DNA from: Stigmatella erecta
Lineage (GTDB): Bacteria; Myxococcota; Myxococcia; Myxococcales; Myxococcaceae
Assembly: GCF_900111745.1 (NCBI RefSeq)
Contig: NZ_FOIJ01000002.1
Location: 744,001 to 808,000 of the forward strand
Reading direction: 5' to 3'
Length of the DNA: 64,000 nt
Below the pieces are notes generated by a model that saw only the letters and a program-made list of their open reading frames with translations, ran no database searches and had not been told where the DNA came from. Of the stretch, positions 52,845-62,443 are shown in pieces. Every line of letters starts with the position of its first letter. The stretch's first letter is position 1. A program made the translations under genes and the position numbers.

Positions 52845-54068
52845 TCACGCCTCCCCGCCCGCCCGGGCCTCGCCGCCGGCCACGGCCGGGCGGTCCGCCG
52901 ACAGGGTGAGCAGGCCGTGGAGCACCAGGAGCACCACCGTGTACCCCAGGAGCTGGGGGGCCACGATGGAGACGCCGAACCGCTCGGCCACGAAGCCCGC
53001 GGCGCTCGGCAACACGGCAACGCCCAGCGTGCCCGCGCTCACCTGGAAGCCCACCGCGTGCGCGGCCACGTCCTTCCCCACCCGCCGGGGCGTCTCCGAC
53101 ATGAGCGCCGGGAAGATGGGCGCGAGCGCCAGGCCCAGCAGCCCCAACCCGATGGGCGGAGGCACCGCGGGAAGGGTGAACAGGAGCGCGCCCACCACCG
53201 CCAGCCCCGTGCTCAACCGCAGCATGCGCACCGGCCCCAGCCGCTCCACGATGAAGCCCGACAGGACGCGGCCCACGAACAGGCTGCCCCAGTAGAAGCT
53301 CGTCCACGTACCGGCCTCCGCCGTGCCCAGGCCCCGGCCCTCCTTGAGCACCGTGTAGGCCCATTGGCCCCCCGTCACCTCCACCCCCGTGTAGAAGAAG
53401 AAGATGAGGCTCTGCAGCTGCACCCGGGGCCGGCGCAGGGCCTCCCAGGCGGAGGCGGTCGGCGTCACCCCGTCCGGGCGGCCCTCCCCTTCCGCCGCGC
53501 CCGTGGGGCCCCCGTCCCACTGCTTCCGCATCACGATGAAGATGACCGCGAGCGTCGCGAGCACCACGCCGATGACCGCATAGCCGGAGCGCCACCCCGC
53601 CCCGCGCGCCAGCAGCCACGTCATGAGCACCGGCCCCAGCGTGGCCCCGATGCTGTAGGCCGCGTGCAGCCACGTCATGTGGCGGGGACCGAAGTGCTGG
53701 GCCGCGTAGGTGTTGAGCGCCGCGTCGATGGCCCCCGAGCCAAAGCCCGCGAAGCAGGCGGCCACCAGGAACAGGACGAAGAAGGGCACGGTCGCGTAGC
53801 CCGCGAGCCCGAGCGCCACAATCGCGGTGCTTGCCGCCAGCAGCAGGCCGACGTTGAGCGCCTGGATGAGGCGCCCGGCGAGCATGCCCGAGACGAAGTA
53901 CGACGCGGCGCTCGCGGCGAGGATGGCGCCCATGCCCACCTGGGGCAGGGAGAAGGTGTCGCGCAACGAGGGCCAGGCCAGGCCCAAAACCGCATCCGGC
54001 AACCCCAGGCTCACGAACGCGAGATAGGCGAGCGCGAGCAGGGCGGGACGGGGACGGGAGGGGGTCAT
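52845..54068 (-). CDS. MFS transporter
   Basis: A 407-residue integral membrane protein with about 12 transmembrane helices and a charged central loop (near 190-205, rich in Gly and Glu). The pattern GSGAIDAALNTY and HAAYSIGATLGPVLM is typical of sugar/fucose-type MFS proteins. The substrate is unknown. It is convergent with the zinc-ribbon gene (24 nt apart). Confidence 0.88.
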   Translation of the reverse strand: MTPSRPRPALLALAYLAFVSLGLPDAVLGLAWPSLRDTFSLPQVGMGAILAASAASYFVSGMLAGRLIQALNVGLLLAASTAIVALGLAGYATVPFFVLFLVAACFAGFGSGAIDAALNTYAAQHFGPRHMTWLHAAYSIGATLGPVLMTWLLARGAGWRSGYAVIGVVLATLAVIFIVMRKQWDGGPTGAAEGEGRPDGVTPTASAWEALRRPRVQLQSLIFFFYTGVEVTGGQWAYTVLKEGRGLGTAEAGTWTSFYWGSLFVGRVLSGFIVERLGPVRMLRLSTGLAVVGALLFTLPAVPPPIGLGLLGLALAPIFPALMSETPRRVGKDVAAHAVGFQVSAGTLGVAVLPSAAGFVAERFGVSIVAPQLLGYTVVLLVLHGLLTLSADRPAVAGGEARAGGEA

Positions 54069-54115
54069 GGCGGCGCAACCTAATGCACCGCCAGACCTCT
54101 CCGCCCGTGAATTGG

Positions 54116-55507
54116 CTAGAGCTTCACGATCTCGACATCATCCATGTGGATGAAGTTGGCACCGTCGGCCGTGGTGGCCTGGGTGTGGAAGCCGAACTCC
54201 AGGTAGCCCGAGGTGACGTTGATGGTGGGCGTCTCCACCAGCGTCCAGCCGCCGTAGGTGCCCAGCGAGGTGAACACGGGGGCAGCCGAGCCGCTCGTCT
54301 TGCCCTGGAGCCGGGCGATGGCGAAGTTGCCGCCCTTGCGCACCCACGCGCGCACCTTGTAGTTGCCGTTCGCCAGGCCCGTCTTCGCCTGGTACGTCCA
54401 GGTCTCGAAGGGCTGCGAGCTCCAGTGCGTTAGGTGGTAGGCGCCCGAGTGCGCGCCGTTGTACGTCTCGCTGATGGCCGCGCCCGCGGTGCCGTTGGGC
54501 GTCCACGTCGTCCAGCTGTTCAGCCCCGACTCGAAGCCCGCGTTGTCCACGCCGATGCCCGTGGGAGGCGGGGTGGTGCCGCCCGTCTGGTACCAGCGCA
54601 CCCACTCCACTTCCATCGTCTTCGGCTGGCCCTGGTTCAGGGCGATGCTGCCGGCCGCGGGGAACCCGTACCAGTTGCCGCCCATGGCCAGGTTCAGGAT
54701 GAGGTAGTGGTTCTGCTGGAACTCCGCCTCGGTGCTGTTCGAGAACGTCGTGCCCACGTACTGGTTGTCGAGCCGGAACACCATCTTGCCGGCATCCCAC
54801 TCCAGCTCGTAGATGTGGAAGGAGTCGGCCAGGTTGTAGCCGCCGCTCTGGCCGGTGCCCCAGTGGGCATCGCCGCCGTTCGGCGCGGTGCCGCCGTACC
54901 AGTGCACGGCGGACTTCATCCAGTTGGGCTCGTTCGAGTGCCACTCGAGGATGTCGATCTCACCGCTGGAGGGCCAGCCCACCTGCTGCACGTTGGCGCC
55001 CAGCGTCCAGAACGCCGGCCACATGCCGTAGCCGGAGGGAATCTTGATGCTCGCGACAATCTTCCCGTAGCGCCGCTCCACCTTGCCCTTGGTGTGCAGA
55101 CGGCCCGAGAAGAGCGTGCGCTGGTGGCTGCCACAGCGGGTGTCGGACACGCTGGTGGCCGCCGTGCGCTCGGCCTTGAGGATGAGCTTGCCGCCGCTCA
55201 CCGAGATGTTCTGGCTGCGGGGGTACTCGATTTCGCCCGTGCCGAAGTTGCAGTTGCCGGTGACCGGATCGAAGTCGCTGTTGAGCGTGGTCCAGTTGTT
55301 CCCGTTCAGGCTGGAGCCTTCGAACTCATCCGACCACGCCAGGTTCCAACCCGAGCCGGGGCTGTAGTCGAGCTCGCCCTGCGTCTGCCCCACGGCCTCG
55401 GGGGCCGCGCTGCTCACGTCGGGCTCGGGCGCGTCCGGCGCGCATCCGGTGAGGGCCGTCACACAGCAGGCCGCCAGGAACTTCGAGGAAAAGGTCTTTC
55501 GGGACAT
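54116..55507 (-). CDS. GH16 family beta-glucanase lipoprotein with carbohydrate-binding module
   Basis: A 463-residue secreted glycoside hydrolase. The lipobox LTGC gives Cys22. The GH16 catalytic motif ExDxxE is visible as GEIDILEW (Glu183, Asp185, Glu188), as in beta-1,3(4)-glucanases and laminarinases. A C-terminal ~140-residue beta-sandwich (from about 325, GIGVDNAGFESGLNSW) looks like a carbohydrate-binding module of the CBM4/9 type. A role in degrading beta-glucan of prey or plant material is likely. ATG 55507 is chosen because it gives the signal. Confidence 0.92.
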   Translation of the reverse strand: MSRKTFSSKFLAACCVTALTGCAPDAPEPDVSSAAPEAVGQTQGELDYSPGSGWNLAWSDEFEGSSLNGNNWTTLNSDFDPVTGNCNFGTGEIEYPRSQNISVSGGKLILKAERTAATSVSDTRCGSHQRTLFSGRLHTKGKVERRYGKIVASIKIPSGYGMWPAFWTLGANVQQVGWPSSGEIDILEWHSNEPNWMKSAVHWYGGTAPNGGDAHWGTGQSGGYNLADSFHIYELEWDAGKMVFRLDNQYVGTTFSNSTEAEFQQNHYLILNLAMGGNWYGFPAAGSIALNQGQPKTMEVEWVRWYQTGGTTPPPTGIGVDNAGFESGLNSWTTWTPNGTAGAAISETYNGAHSGAYHLTHWSSQPFETWTYQAKTGLANGNYKVRAWVRKGGNFAIARLQGKTSGSAAPVFTSLGTYGGWTLVETPTINVTSGYLEFGFHTQATTADGANFIHMDDVEIVKL

Positions 55508-55533
55508 GTCCGTGCCTGAAAAGAAGGGGGGAT

Positions 55534-55606
55534 TCCAGGGCTGAGACAAATCAACCCTGGAGGCCCCCCAATACAGGAAAACACGGCCACAGTGAACAGA
55601 ACTGTT
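55534..55606. promoter_or_regulatory. Inverted repeats upstream of the glucanase gene
   Basis: Two inverted repeats lie between the glucanase start and the PBP1A stop. TCCAGGG (55534-55540) pairs with CCCTGGA (55555-55561). AACAG-AA-CTGTT forms a 12-bp palindrome at 55595-55606. Either could be an operator or leader structure for the glucanase gene; no promoter is firmly assigned. Confidence 0.35.
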
Positions 55607-55644
55607 AATCCAGCGAAGTTCCTGTCATGCAACAGACTGACGCG

Positions 55645-55661
55645 GTGAGCCAAAGGCTCAC
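55645..55661 (-). terminator. Small hairpin at the PBP1A stop codon
   Basis: GTGAGCC / GGCTCAC (7-bp stem, 3-nt loop) that includes the stop codon of the PBP1A gene. No T-tract follows. It is weak, and may only mark the end of the gene. Confidence 0.3.
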
Positions 55662-58294
55662 TGCTGGCCCATCAGGAAGTCGTTGACGTTGACCTGGCCC
55701 TTCTCGGGGGTGGCTTCCTTGGGCTGGGTGCCCTTCTTGAAGAACATGAGCTCCGTGTTCTTGGAGCTGTTGGAGGCAATCTTGCCCGTCTTCTCGTCGA
55801 TGGGCAGCCGCACCAGCTCCATGGAGGGCCACGGGTAGAACTCCGGCTGGGGCCGGCCCGCGAGCGCCTTCTTCATGTAGTCCAGCCAGATGGGCAGCGC
55901 CGCGCGGCCGCCCGTCTCGTAGCGGTTGAGCGGGTGCGGGTTCAAGTCATAGCCCACCCACGCCACCGTCACCAGGTCGCGCGTGAAGGCGGAGAACCAC
56001 GCATCGAACGAGTCGTTGGTGGTGCCCGTCTTGCCCGCGGCCGGCTTGCCCAGGCGCGAGGCGGGGCCGCCCGTGCCCTCCTGCACCACGCCGCGCATCA
56101 GGTGGGTGATGATGAAGCCCGTCTCGGGCGACATCACCTGCTCGCCGGGCTCGAAGAGCCGCGCGTAGCCGGCCGCCACCCGGTCCTGGAGCGGGGCCCA
56201 GGGGTCATCGAACGCGGTGTGGTCCTCCAGCGTGCGCCCGAACCGGTCTTCAATCTTGCGGATGAAGTACGTGGGCTTCTTGCGGCCGTAGCGGTTGAAG
56301 GTCGCGTAGACCTGCGCCAAGTCGTACGGGTAGACGCACGAGGAGCCGAGCGCCGCCGAGAAGTCCATGTTCATGGGCGTGGAGAGCCCGAGCAGCCGGG
56401 ACCAGTCGGACATGTTCTTGGTGCCCACCGCGCCGAAGGTCTTCACCGCGGGGATGTTCATGGAGTTGACGAGCGCGGTGCGCAGCACCACGTCGCCCTG
56501 GAACTCCTCGGAGAAGTTCTCCGGCTTCCAGGACACCTTGTTGTCCGGGTCGTGCTCCACGATGGGGGAGTCCACGATGATGGTGGCCTCGGTCCAGTTG
56601 AGCTTCTCGATGGCCGCCGCGTACACCAGCGGCTTGAAGGAGCTGCCCGGCTGGCGGCACGCCTGGAAGGCGCGGTTGAACTCGTTGTCGTCGAAGTCGT
56701 AGCCGCCCACCATGGCCGTGAGGTACTGGCGGTGGGGGTCGATGGAGACGAGCGCGCTCTGGGGCTCGGGCTGCTGCTCCAGCCGGAAGAGCTTCGGCCC
56801 GTTGGGGATCCGCACGGGCGGCGCCGCGGGGTCCGCGCCCTCGGCGGGCTTCACCGTGTCGTCGGGGATGGACTCGGCGAGCTTCTTGTCCCACTGCTCC
56901 TTGTCGTCCGTGAGGTCCTTCTTCGTCACGTGGCGGACCACCAGCAGGTCGCCCTCGGCGATGGCCCGCTTCACGTGGGAAATCATGCCGCCCGGCGCGT
57001 AGTACGACTCGGGGTTCACCTTGCGCGCCCAGCGCATGCCCAACAGCGGCAGCCGCGCCTGGTGCGGCCCCACGAGGATGTCGGCCCCCTTGCCGTCGTC
57101 ATCCAGCCGCGTCACCAGCGCCACGTAGAGCCGGTTGAGCACCAGTTCCTCGGTGCCCATGGCCTTCTTGGCCCGCGCGACGAACGTGTCGCGCTCCTTG
57201 CCGGGGGGCAGGTTGCCCAGCGGCCCGCGCCAGCCCTGGCGCTTGTCGAGCGTCAGCAGCCCCTCGAGCACCGCCTCCTGGGCGGCGCGCTGGCGCTCGC
57301 TGTCCATGGTGGCGAAGACCTTCAGCCCCTGCTCCAGGAGCACCGGGTTGCCGTAGCGATCGACGATGTCGCGGCGCGCCTGCTCGACGAAGTACGGGGC
57401 GAACTCGTGGAACACGTCCTCCACGGGGTACACCTTCACGGGCTCGGCCTTGGCCTCGTCGTGCTCGGCCTGGGTAATCATCCCCTCGTCCAGCATGCGG
57501 CGCAGCACGTAGGAGCGGCGGTTCTTGGCCGCCTCGGGCTTGAGGAAGGGCGAGTAGCGGCTGGGGGCCTGCGGCAGGCCCGCGATGAGCGTCATCTCCC
57601 CCAGCGTCAAATCCCGCACGTCCTTGCGGTAGTAGTTCTCTGCGGCGCTCTGCACCCCGTAGCTGTGGTGCCCGAGGAAGACGTTGTTCAGGTAGAGGTA
57701 GAGGATCTCCTCCTTTGTCAGCGCCGCCTCCAGGCGCCGGGCGAGCAGCGCCTCGCGAATCTTGCGCTTGAGCGTCTTGGCGGTGGCGTCCTTGTAGCCC
57801 TCGGCGCCGATGAGCACCGCCTTCGCCGTCTGCTGCGTCAGCGTGGAGCCACCCTGCACGCCGCCGCTGCGCAGTCCCAGCTTGGAGGTAATGGTCTTAA
57901 AGCCCGCGCGCGCGGTGCCCAGCACGTCCACGCCCATGTGGTCGAAGAAGCTGGAGTCCTCGCTGGCGATGAACGCCTGCACCAGCCGCTTGGGGATGCG
58001 CTCGTAGGGCACCACCTTGCGCCGCTGGTTGTAGAACTCGCCGGCCAGCACCGCGTCGTCCGTATAGACTTCGGTGACGATGGGCGGCCAGTACTGGTCC
58101 ACCCGCGGGATGGCGGGCAGCCCGGGGGTGTAGATGTAGTACAGCGCCACCAGCCCCACCGCGCCCGCGGTGGCGCCCGTGAGGAAGAGCCACCCGGCGA
58201 GCTTCAGGGGGAAGAGCCACCAGCGGCCCTTCTTCACCCCGTCGAGAACCAGTTGGGAGCGGCTGCGGTCGATGTTCGAGTTGGGAGTGCTCAT
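55658..58294 (-). CDS. mrcA: Penicillin-binding protein 1A (bifunctional peptidoglycan synthase)
   Basis: An 878-residue class A PBP. An N-terminal cytoplasmic tail and transmembrane helix (about 28-55) precede the GT51 glycosyltransferase domain, with catalytic Glu112 in IASEDSSFFDHMG. A transpeptidase domain follows. Its SxxK motif is in QPGSSFKPL (near residue 549), SxN in NSMNIPAV and KTG in GKTGTTNDS. It polymerises and crosslinks peptidoglycan in the periplasm. It starts where the pseudouridine synthase stop lies (ATGA overlap of four bases), so the two are translationally coupled. Confidence 0.95.
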   Translation of the reverse strand: MSTPNSNIDRSRSQLVLDGVKKGRWWLFPLKLAGWLFLTGATAGAVGLVALYYIYTPGLPAIPRVDQYWPPIVTEVYTDDAVLAGEFYNQRRKVVPYERIPKRLVQAFIASEDSSFFDHMGVDVLGTARAGFKTITSKLGLRSGGVQGGSTLTQQTAKAVLIGAEGYKDATAKTLKRKIREALLARRLEAALTKEEILYLYLNNVFLGHHSYGVQSAAENYYRKDVRDLTLGEMTLIAGLPQAPSRYSPFLKPEAAKNRRSYVLRRMLDEGMITQAEHDEAKAEPVKVYPVEDVFHEFAPYFVEQARRDIVDRYGNPVLLEQGLKVFATMDSERQRAAQEAVLEGLLTLDKRQGWRGPLGNLPPGKERDTFVARAKKAMGTEELVLNRLYVALVTRLDDDGKGADILVGPHQARLPLLGMRWARKVNPESYYAPGGMISHVKRAIAEGDLLVVRHVTKKDLTDDKEQWDKKLAESIPDDTVKPAEGADPAAPPVRIPNGPKLFRLEQQPEPQSALVSIDPHRQYLTAMVGGYDFDDNEFNRAFQACRQPGSSFKPLVYAAAIEKLNWTEATIIVDSPIVEHDPDNKVSWKPENFSEEFQGDVVLRTALVNSMNIPAVKTFGAVGTKNMSDWSRLLGLSTPMNMDFSAALGSSCVYPYDLAQVYATFNRYGRKKPTYFIRKIEDRFGRTLEDHTAFDDPWAPLQDRVAAGYARLFEPGEQVMSPETGFIITHLMRGVVQEGTGGPASRLGKPAAGKTGTTNDSFDAWFSAFTRDLVTVAWVGYDLNPHPLNRYETGGRAALPIWLDYMKKALAGRPQPEFYPWPSMELVRLPIDEKTGKIASNSSKNTELMFFKKGTQPKEATPEKGQVNVNDFLMGQQ

Positions 58295-59256
58295 GAAGGT
58301 TCTAGCGCAGCGCGTTTGAGGATGTCCTTCAGCTCCGGAGGCACCTTCGCCTCCACCGTCACCTTCCCGCCATGCTGGGGGTGCGGAAATTCGATGCGCT
58401 CAGCGTGCAGGAACAGACGTTTCAGCCCCCACCGGGCCCGCACATCCCGGTTGAAGGCAAAGTCACCATATTTGCGGTCACCGGCCACGGGGTGGCCCAC
58501 CGCGGCCAAGTGTCTTCTTATCTGATGGGTGCGCCCGGTCTCGATGGAGCAGGAGAGGAGCGCCACCTCGCTCGACTGGCGGATGACCTTCCACCGGGTG
58601 AGCGCCTCCTGCATGTTCACCCCCCGGCGCGCCTTGGACTCGGCCGTCTGCTGGTGCTCCGAGAGGGGCAGCTCAATCACCCCGGAGTCCTTGGGCATCT
58701 TGCCCTTCACCAGGGTGAGGTAGCGCTTCCGGGCCAGGCTTTCCGTGAACACCTCGGTGAAGTGGACCATCGCCGGGCGCCGCTTGGCGACCAGGATGAC
58801 GCCGGAGGTCTCCCGGTCCAGCCGGTGCGCGGGTGAGGCGGTGAAGTCATTTCGCACCGCCTTGGGGCCCAGGTAGGCGCGCACATAGTCCACCAGGGTG
58901 CCCCCGGTAATTCCGCTGCCGGTGTGCACCGCCATGCCGCTGGGCTTGTCCACGGCCATCATCCAGTCGTCCTCCAGGAGGATGACCAGCTCGGACGGGT
59001 CCACGGGGGGCGGGGGGGGTGGCAGGCGCTCGGCGCCCTTGTCCTGGCCGAGCAGCTGCTTCTCATCGCCCCGGATGGCAATGACGTCCCCGGCGGCCAG
59101 GAGCTGCTCGGGCTGGGCCCGCTTTCCGTTCACCCGGACCTTCTTGACCCGGATCATCTTGAACAGATGACTGGTGGGCATGTTGGCCAGGCGCTTGCGG
59201 AGGTACTTGTCCAGCCGCATCCCCACACTGTCTTCTTCGATTCGGTACTCGATCAT
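58291..59256 (-). CDS. RluA-family rRNA pseudouridine synthase
   Basis: A 321-residue pseudouridine synthase of the RluC/RluD type. An N-terminal S4 RNA-binding domain (about 10-60) is followed by the catalytic domain with the active-site Asp147 in HRLDRETSG. The middle carries a short proline run before the catalytic domain. It modifies uridines in 23S rRNA in members of this family; the exact site is not predictable here. It overlaps the start of the PBP1A gene (ATGA). ATG 59256 is preferred over an upstream extension. Confidence 0.92.
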   Translation of the reverse strand: MIEYRIEEDSVGMRLDKYLRKRLANMPTSHLFKMIRVKKVRVNGKRAQPEQLLAAGDVIAIRGDEKQLLGQDKGAERLPPPPPPVDPSELVILLEDDWMMAVDKPSGMAVHTGSGITGGTLVDYVRAYLGPKAVRNDFTASPAHRLDRETSGVILVAKRRPAMVHFTEVFTESLARKRYLTLVKGKMPKDSGVIELPLSEHQQTAESKARRGVNMQEALTRWKVIRQSSEVALLSCSIETGRTHQIRRHLAAVGHPVAGDRKYGDFAFNRDVRARWGLKRLFLHAERIEFPHPQHGGKVTVEAKVPPELKDILKRAALEPS

Positions 59257-59301
59257 TTGTTCTTGGCGGCCGGACCAGAGCACACGAATAATGACCGGTC
59301 C

Positions 59302-60762
59302 ATGCCGAAGGCTCCCAGTATCGAGAAGCTTCTCCAAAGTGGTTCAGCGGAGTGGAACAAGCTCCGCAAGTCCGGTCAGGTCTCCACCGACCATACGGGC
59401 GCTACCTTCACGCAGCTGTTCTCCGCCAACGCGGACCTGTCGGGCCTAGAGCTCGTGGGCTCCGAGTGGGAGCGCTGCGACCTCTCCAAGATGAACTTCC
59501 GCGACGCGGACCTGTCCAACGCCTACTTCCACGGCGGCCGGCTCCAGGACTGTGACTTCCGCGGCGCCAACCTCGAGGGGGCCACCTTCGAGCGGCTGAA
59601 GTTGCTGCGCTGTGACTTCACCGGCGCCAAGGGGCTGGACGACCTGGAGATGGACGAGGTGGACATGGACCGGGTGCAGGGTCTGGACGGCGAGGAAGCC
59701 CCGCCCCCGCCCCCGCCCCCCGCCCAGGGCATCACCGCCTTCACGCGCGAGCAGCGGGAGAAGGCCCTGGGGGCCGCCGCGGCCGCCGTGGCCGGCCCCG
59801 CCGCGGAGGAGCTGCCCCCTTTCAAGCCCCAGGATCCTCCGGGCTCTCTGCTCTTCCGGGCCTTGAAGCGGCTGCCAGCGCCGCCTCCGTGGGTGCTGGA
59901 CGTGCCGGGCCTGCGCCCGCTGCTGCCCCAGCGCCTGCCCCCGGGCTCCTCGCTGGAGGGGATGTACCGCGAGGCGGTGAAGACGCGGCTGGAGAACAAG
60001 AAGCCCTCGGCGGACCCGGGCGCGGTGGAGCGGGCGCAGAAGGCGCTGCGGCTGGGCGGCAAGGACTCGGCCGTGGCGGCCATGTACCTGCGCGAGGTGG
60101 GCGTGCTGCCGCTCTCGCGCTTCTCCGCGGCCAAGGTGCTCAAGGACGCGCTGCGCGCCGAGGTGGAGGTGGATGACCTGACGGGCTCCATCGACCCGCG
60201 GGTGGCCGGCGCCCTGCTGGAGCTGCGGCTGACGCACGAGGTGGTGGAGCACGTGCAGGAGGTCCGGCGGCGCCTGGCGGCCACGCAGCTCTACACCGCG
60301 CTGATGGAGGCGGGCTTCACCCCGGAGAACAACTGGGACGAGGCGCTGGAGTCGGCCGACGCGGCGCTGGAGCTGGCGCAGCTGGCCACGGGCGAGGACC
60401 GCAACGCGCTCTTCGAGGGCTTCCAGGTGTTCGCCGCCCTGCCGGACGAGGCCCGGCTGCGGCGCCTGGCGTACCTGGCCGAGTCGGTGTCCAACCTGGA
60501 GCTGCTGAGCCGGCTGCCCGAGGGCATGGAGCCGCAGTGGCTCACCGGCCCCGAGACGCGCGAGTGCCACGACCGGGAGATGACGTACGTGCAGGCGCTC
60601 CGGGCCCAGGACATCCCCGCCAAGGTGCCCGCGCTGGCCAAGACGGAGCTCGGCGTGCCCGAGGGCCAGGTGCCCGAGGACAGCGACGACGACCTGTTCG
60701 TGCACCTGCGCTGCGACGTGTGCGGCAAGGAAAAGCTCATCGTCCAGTCCCGCATCGACTGA
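59302..60762 (+). CDS. Pentapeptide-repeat protein with a long C-terminal region
   Basis: A 486-residue protein. Residues about 30-110 have pentapeptide repeats of the A(D/N)LSx type (FSANADLSGLEL, FRDADLSNAYFHGGRL, FRGANLEGATFERL). They are followed by a proline-rich linker (PPPPPPPAQ) and a long helical region. The C-terminus has a single CxxC pair (RCDVCGKEKL). Pentapeptide proteins often mimic DNA or act in binding; no function can be given here. It is divergent from the pseudouridine synthase gene, with 45 bp between the starts. Confidence 0.78.
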   Translation: MPKAPSIEKLLQSGSAEWNKLRKSGQVSTDHTGATFTQLFSANADLSGLELVGSEWERCDLSKMNFRDADLSNAYFHGGRLQDCDFRGANLEGATFERLKLLRCDFTGAKGLDDLEMDEVDMDRVQGLDGEEAPPPPPPPAQGITAFTREQREKALGAAAAAVAGPAAEELPPFKPQDPPGSLLFRALKRLPAPPPWVLDVPGLRPLLPQRLPPGSSLEGMYREAVKTRLENKKPSADPGAVERAQKALRLGGKDSAVAAMYLREVGVLPLSRFSAAKVLKDALRAEVEVDDLTGSIDPRVAGALLELRLTHEVVEHVQEVRRRLAATQLYTALMEAGFTPENNWDEALESADAALELAQLATGEDRNALFEGFQVFAALPDEARLRRLAYLAESVSNLELLSRLPEGMEPQWLTGPETRECHDREMTYVQALRAQDIPAKVPALAKTELGVPEGQVPEDSDDDLFVHLRCDVCGKEKLIVQSRID

Positions 60763-60774
60763 CGCAGTCCCGCC

Positions 60775-60800
60775 CTTCCCCGCGGGTGCCCGCGGGGAGG
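60775..60800. terminator. Bidirectional terminator between convergent genes
   Basis: CCCCGCGGG / CCCGCGGGG stem (9 bp, or 8 bp with a 4-nt loop) extended by flanking T-A, T-G and C-G pairs. It lies between the pentapeptide gene stop (60762) and the MOSC gene stop (60802). Confidence 0.6.
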
Positions 60801-60801
60801 G

Positions 60802-61374
60802 TCACGGCAGGGAGTACGTCACCGGAGGGGGCAGCAGGACCCGCACGGCGTCCCCTGGCCGGATGAGCCCGGGGCGCTCCACCCACCCCACCAGTCCGCG
60901 CCGCTGGTGGGCGGCCTTCACGAAGCGGGAGGCCAGCGCCTGCCGCTCCGGGTAGAAGGGCTCCACCGCCCGGCCCGCCTTGCGGCACGGGGTGTTCTCC
61001 CCCTCCATCATCAGCACCGCGTCCTCGGGAAAGAACAGGCGCGTGCCCGGGGGCAGCCGCGTCAGCCGGGGCACCCCCGACAGCTCCAGGTTCGCCCCCA
61101 GCCAGGAGGCCTGCACCCGGAGCACCTCCAGCGCGGAGGCGATGAGCGCCAGCTCCTCCGTGGACACGAGCGACACCTGGCGCGAGTTGCGCACGAGCGC
61201 ACCCCGGGGAAACCACGGCGTGCGCACGTCCGCCTTCCGCGTCAGCCCCGCGTGACGGTCCCCCACCACGCCCTCCAGGGAAACCCGCACCTCGGGCACC
61301 TCGCGCGTGAGGACGCGCTTCGGCTCGGCTCCCACGAGGACGCGGACCGTGTGGCCGGTGAGGGGCGCGGACAT
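60802..61374 (-). CDS. MOSC-domain protein
   Basis: A 190-residue protein of the MOSC (molybdenum-cofactor sulfurase C-terminal) type. The conserved cysteine is in GENTPCRKAGRAV. It is a free-standing MOSC protein without the cofactor sulfurase part, and may be a sulfur-carrier or reductase component. It is downstream of the MBL-fold gene by 7 nt and is probably co-transcribed. Confidence 0.87.
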   Translation of the reverse strand: MSAPLTGHTVRVLVGAEPKRVLTREVPEVRVSLEGVVGDRHAGLTRKADVRTPWFPRGALVRNSRQVSLVSTEELALIASALEVLRVQASWLGANLELSGVPRLTRLPPGTRLFFPEDAVLMMEGENTPCRKAGRAVEPFYPERQALASRFVKAAHQRRGLVGWVERPGLIRPGDAVRVLLPPPVTYSLP

Positions 61375-61381
61375 GGGCGGC

Positions 61382-62356
61382 TCAGAAGAGCGCGAGCTGC
61401 TGGGGCTTGCCCAGCGTGCGCGCGTCGATGCCGTCCTCCCGCAGCAGCCGGGCCAGCTCCTCCGCGAAGCCGTGGTGGGTGATGACCTCCCGGGCCCCGG
61501 TGGCCTTCACGTAGTTCACCAGCGAGGGGCAATCCGCGTGGTCCGACAGGGGAAAGGCCACCTGCGCGCCATAGCGGTACGCGGCGCCCGGGTCCAACGC
61601 CCACCCGGTGAGCACCGCCGTGGCGCGCGGCCACAGGGGCGCCAGGGCCCCGGAGCGGGCCTGGTGGGGCGGGAAGAAGAGCACCTCGCCGGGATTCACC
61701 GTTCCCTCGAAGCACCGCACGGGCTCGATGGCCACGCCCAGCTCGCCGTAGAGCCGCGTCACCTCGTAAATGGAGGTGTGCGCCACCAGCGGGAAGCCCC
61801 GCCCGGACAGGTACTTCATCGCCTCCTGGCTCTTGCCCAGCGGATAGCCCAGCAGCACGGGCACCACGCCCCGCTCCAGCTGCTGGCGCACCCACGTCTC
61901 CACCGCGCCCAGCACCTCGTCCTTCGGCGGGAAGCGGTAGCGCGGGTGGCCGAACGTGGCCTCGATGACGAGCGTGTCGCACTCGGCCACCTGCACCGGC
62001 TCCGCCGTGAGCGAGGGCGTGACGTTCAGGTCCCCCGTATAAACGATGCGCCGCCCATCCCCGCGCACCACCCGGAGCTGGGCACTGCCCAGGATGTGGC
62101 CCGCGGAGAGCAGCTCCAGCGACAGCGGGCCCAGCTCGAACGGCTGGTTGTAGGAGACCGCCACGGGGTCCTTCACCCGGCCCAGCCGGTGGGTCATGAA
62201 GCGCAGCGTGGCGGCCGTGGCGATGGTCCGCTCGTGGCGCGCGATGTGGTCCGAGTGCCCATGGCTGACGAAGGACAGCGGCGTCTTGCGCATCGCATCC
62301 AGCGCCAGCGGGGTACCCGTCAGATGAAGGCCGGTGTTCCGCAGCTCGACGCTCAT
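61382..62356 (-). CDS. MBL-fold beta-CASP-like hydrolase/exonuclease
   Basis: A 324-residue metallo-beta-lactamase-fold protein. Metal ligands are in SHGHSDH (His32, His34, Asp36, His37), with further histidines in SAGHILGSA, the Asp of YTGDLN and THHGF. The arrangement and length resemble the mRNA 3'-end-processing-factor-like and ligase-associated exonuclease group. No DNA ligase is nearby, so its nucleic-acid role is inference. The MOSC gene follows. Confidence 0.85.
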   Translation of the reverse strand: MSVELRNTGLHLTGTPLALDAMRKTPLSFVSHGHSDHIARHERTIATAATLRFMTHRLGRVKDPVAVSYNQPFELGPLSLELLSAGHILGSAQLRVVRGDGRRIVYTGDLNVTPSLTAEPVQVAECDTLVIEATFGHPRYRFPPKDEVLGAVETWVRQQLERGVVPVLLGYPLGKSQEAMKYLSGRGFPLVAHTSIYEVTRLYGELGVAIEPVRCFEGTVNPGEVLFFPPHQARSGALAPLWPRATAVLTGWALDPGAAYRYGAQVAFPLSDHADCPSLVNYVKATGAREVITHHGFAEELARLLREDGIDARTLGKPQQLALF

Positions 62357-62443
62357 GGGGGTGCCTGGATATAGCGCGCCCGGGCGCCGTTGGGGCCCTT
62401 CTCCGCCCAGGCTCGCCCGCCCGTCCGCCCTGCCTGCGAAACG

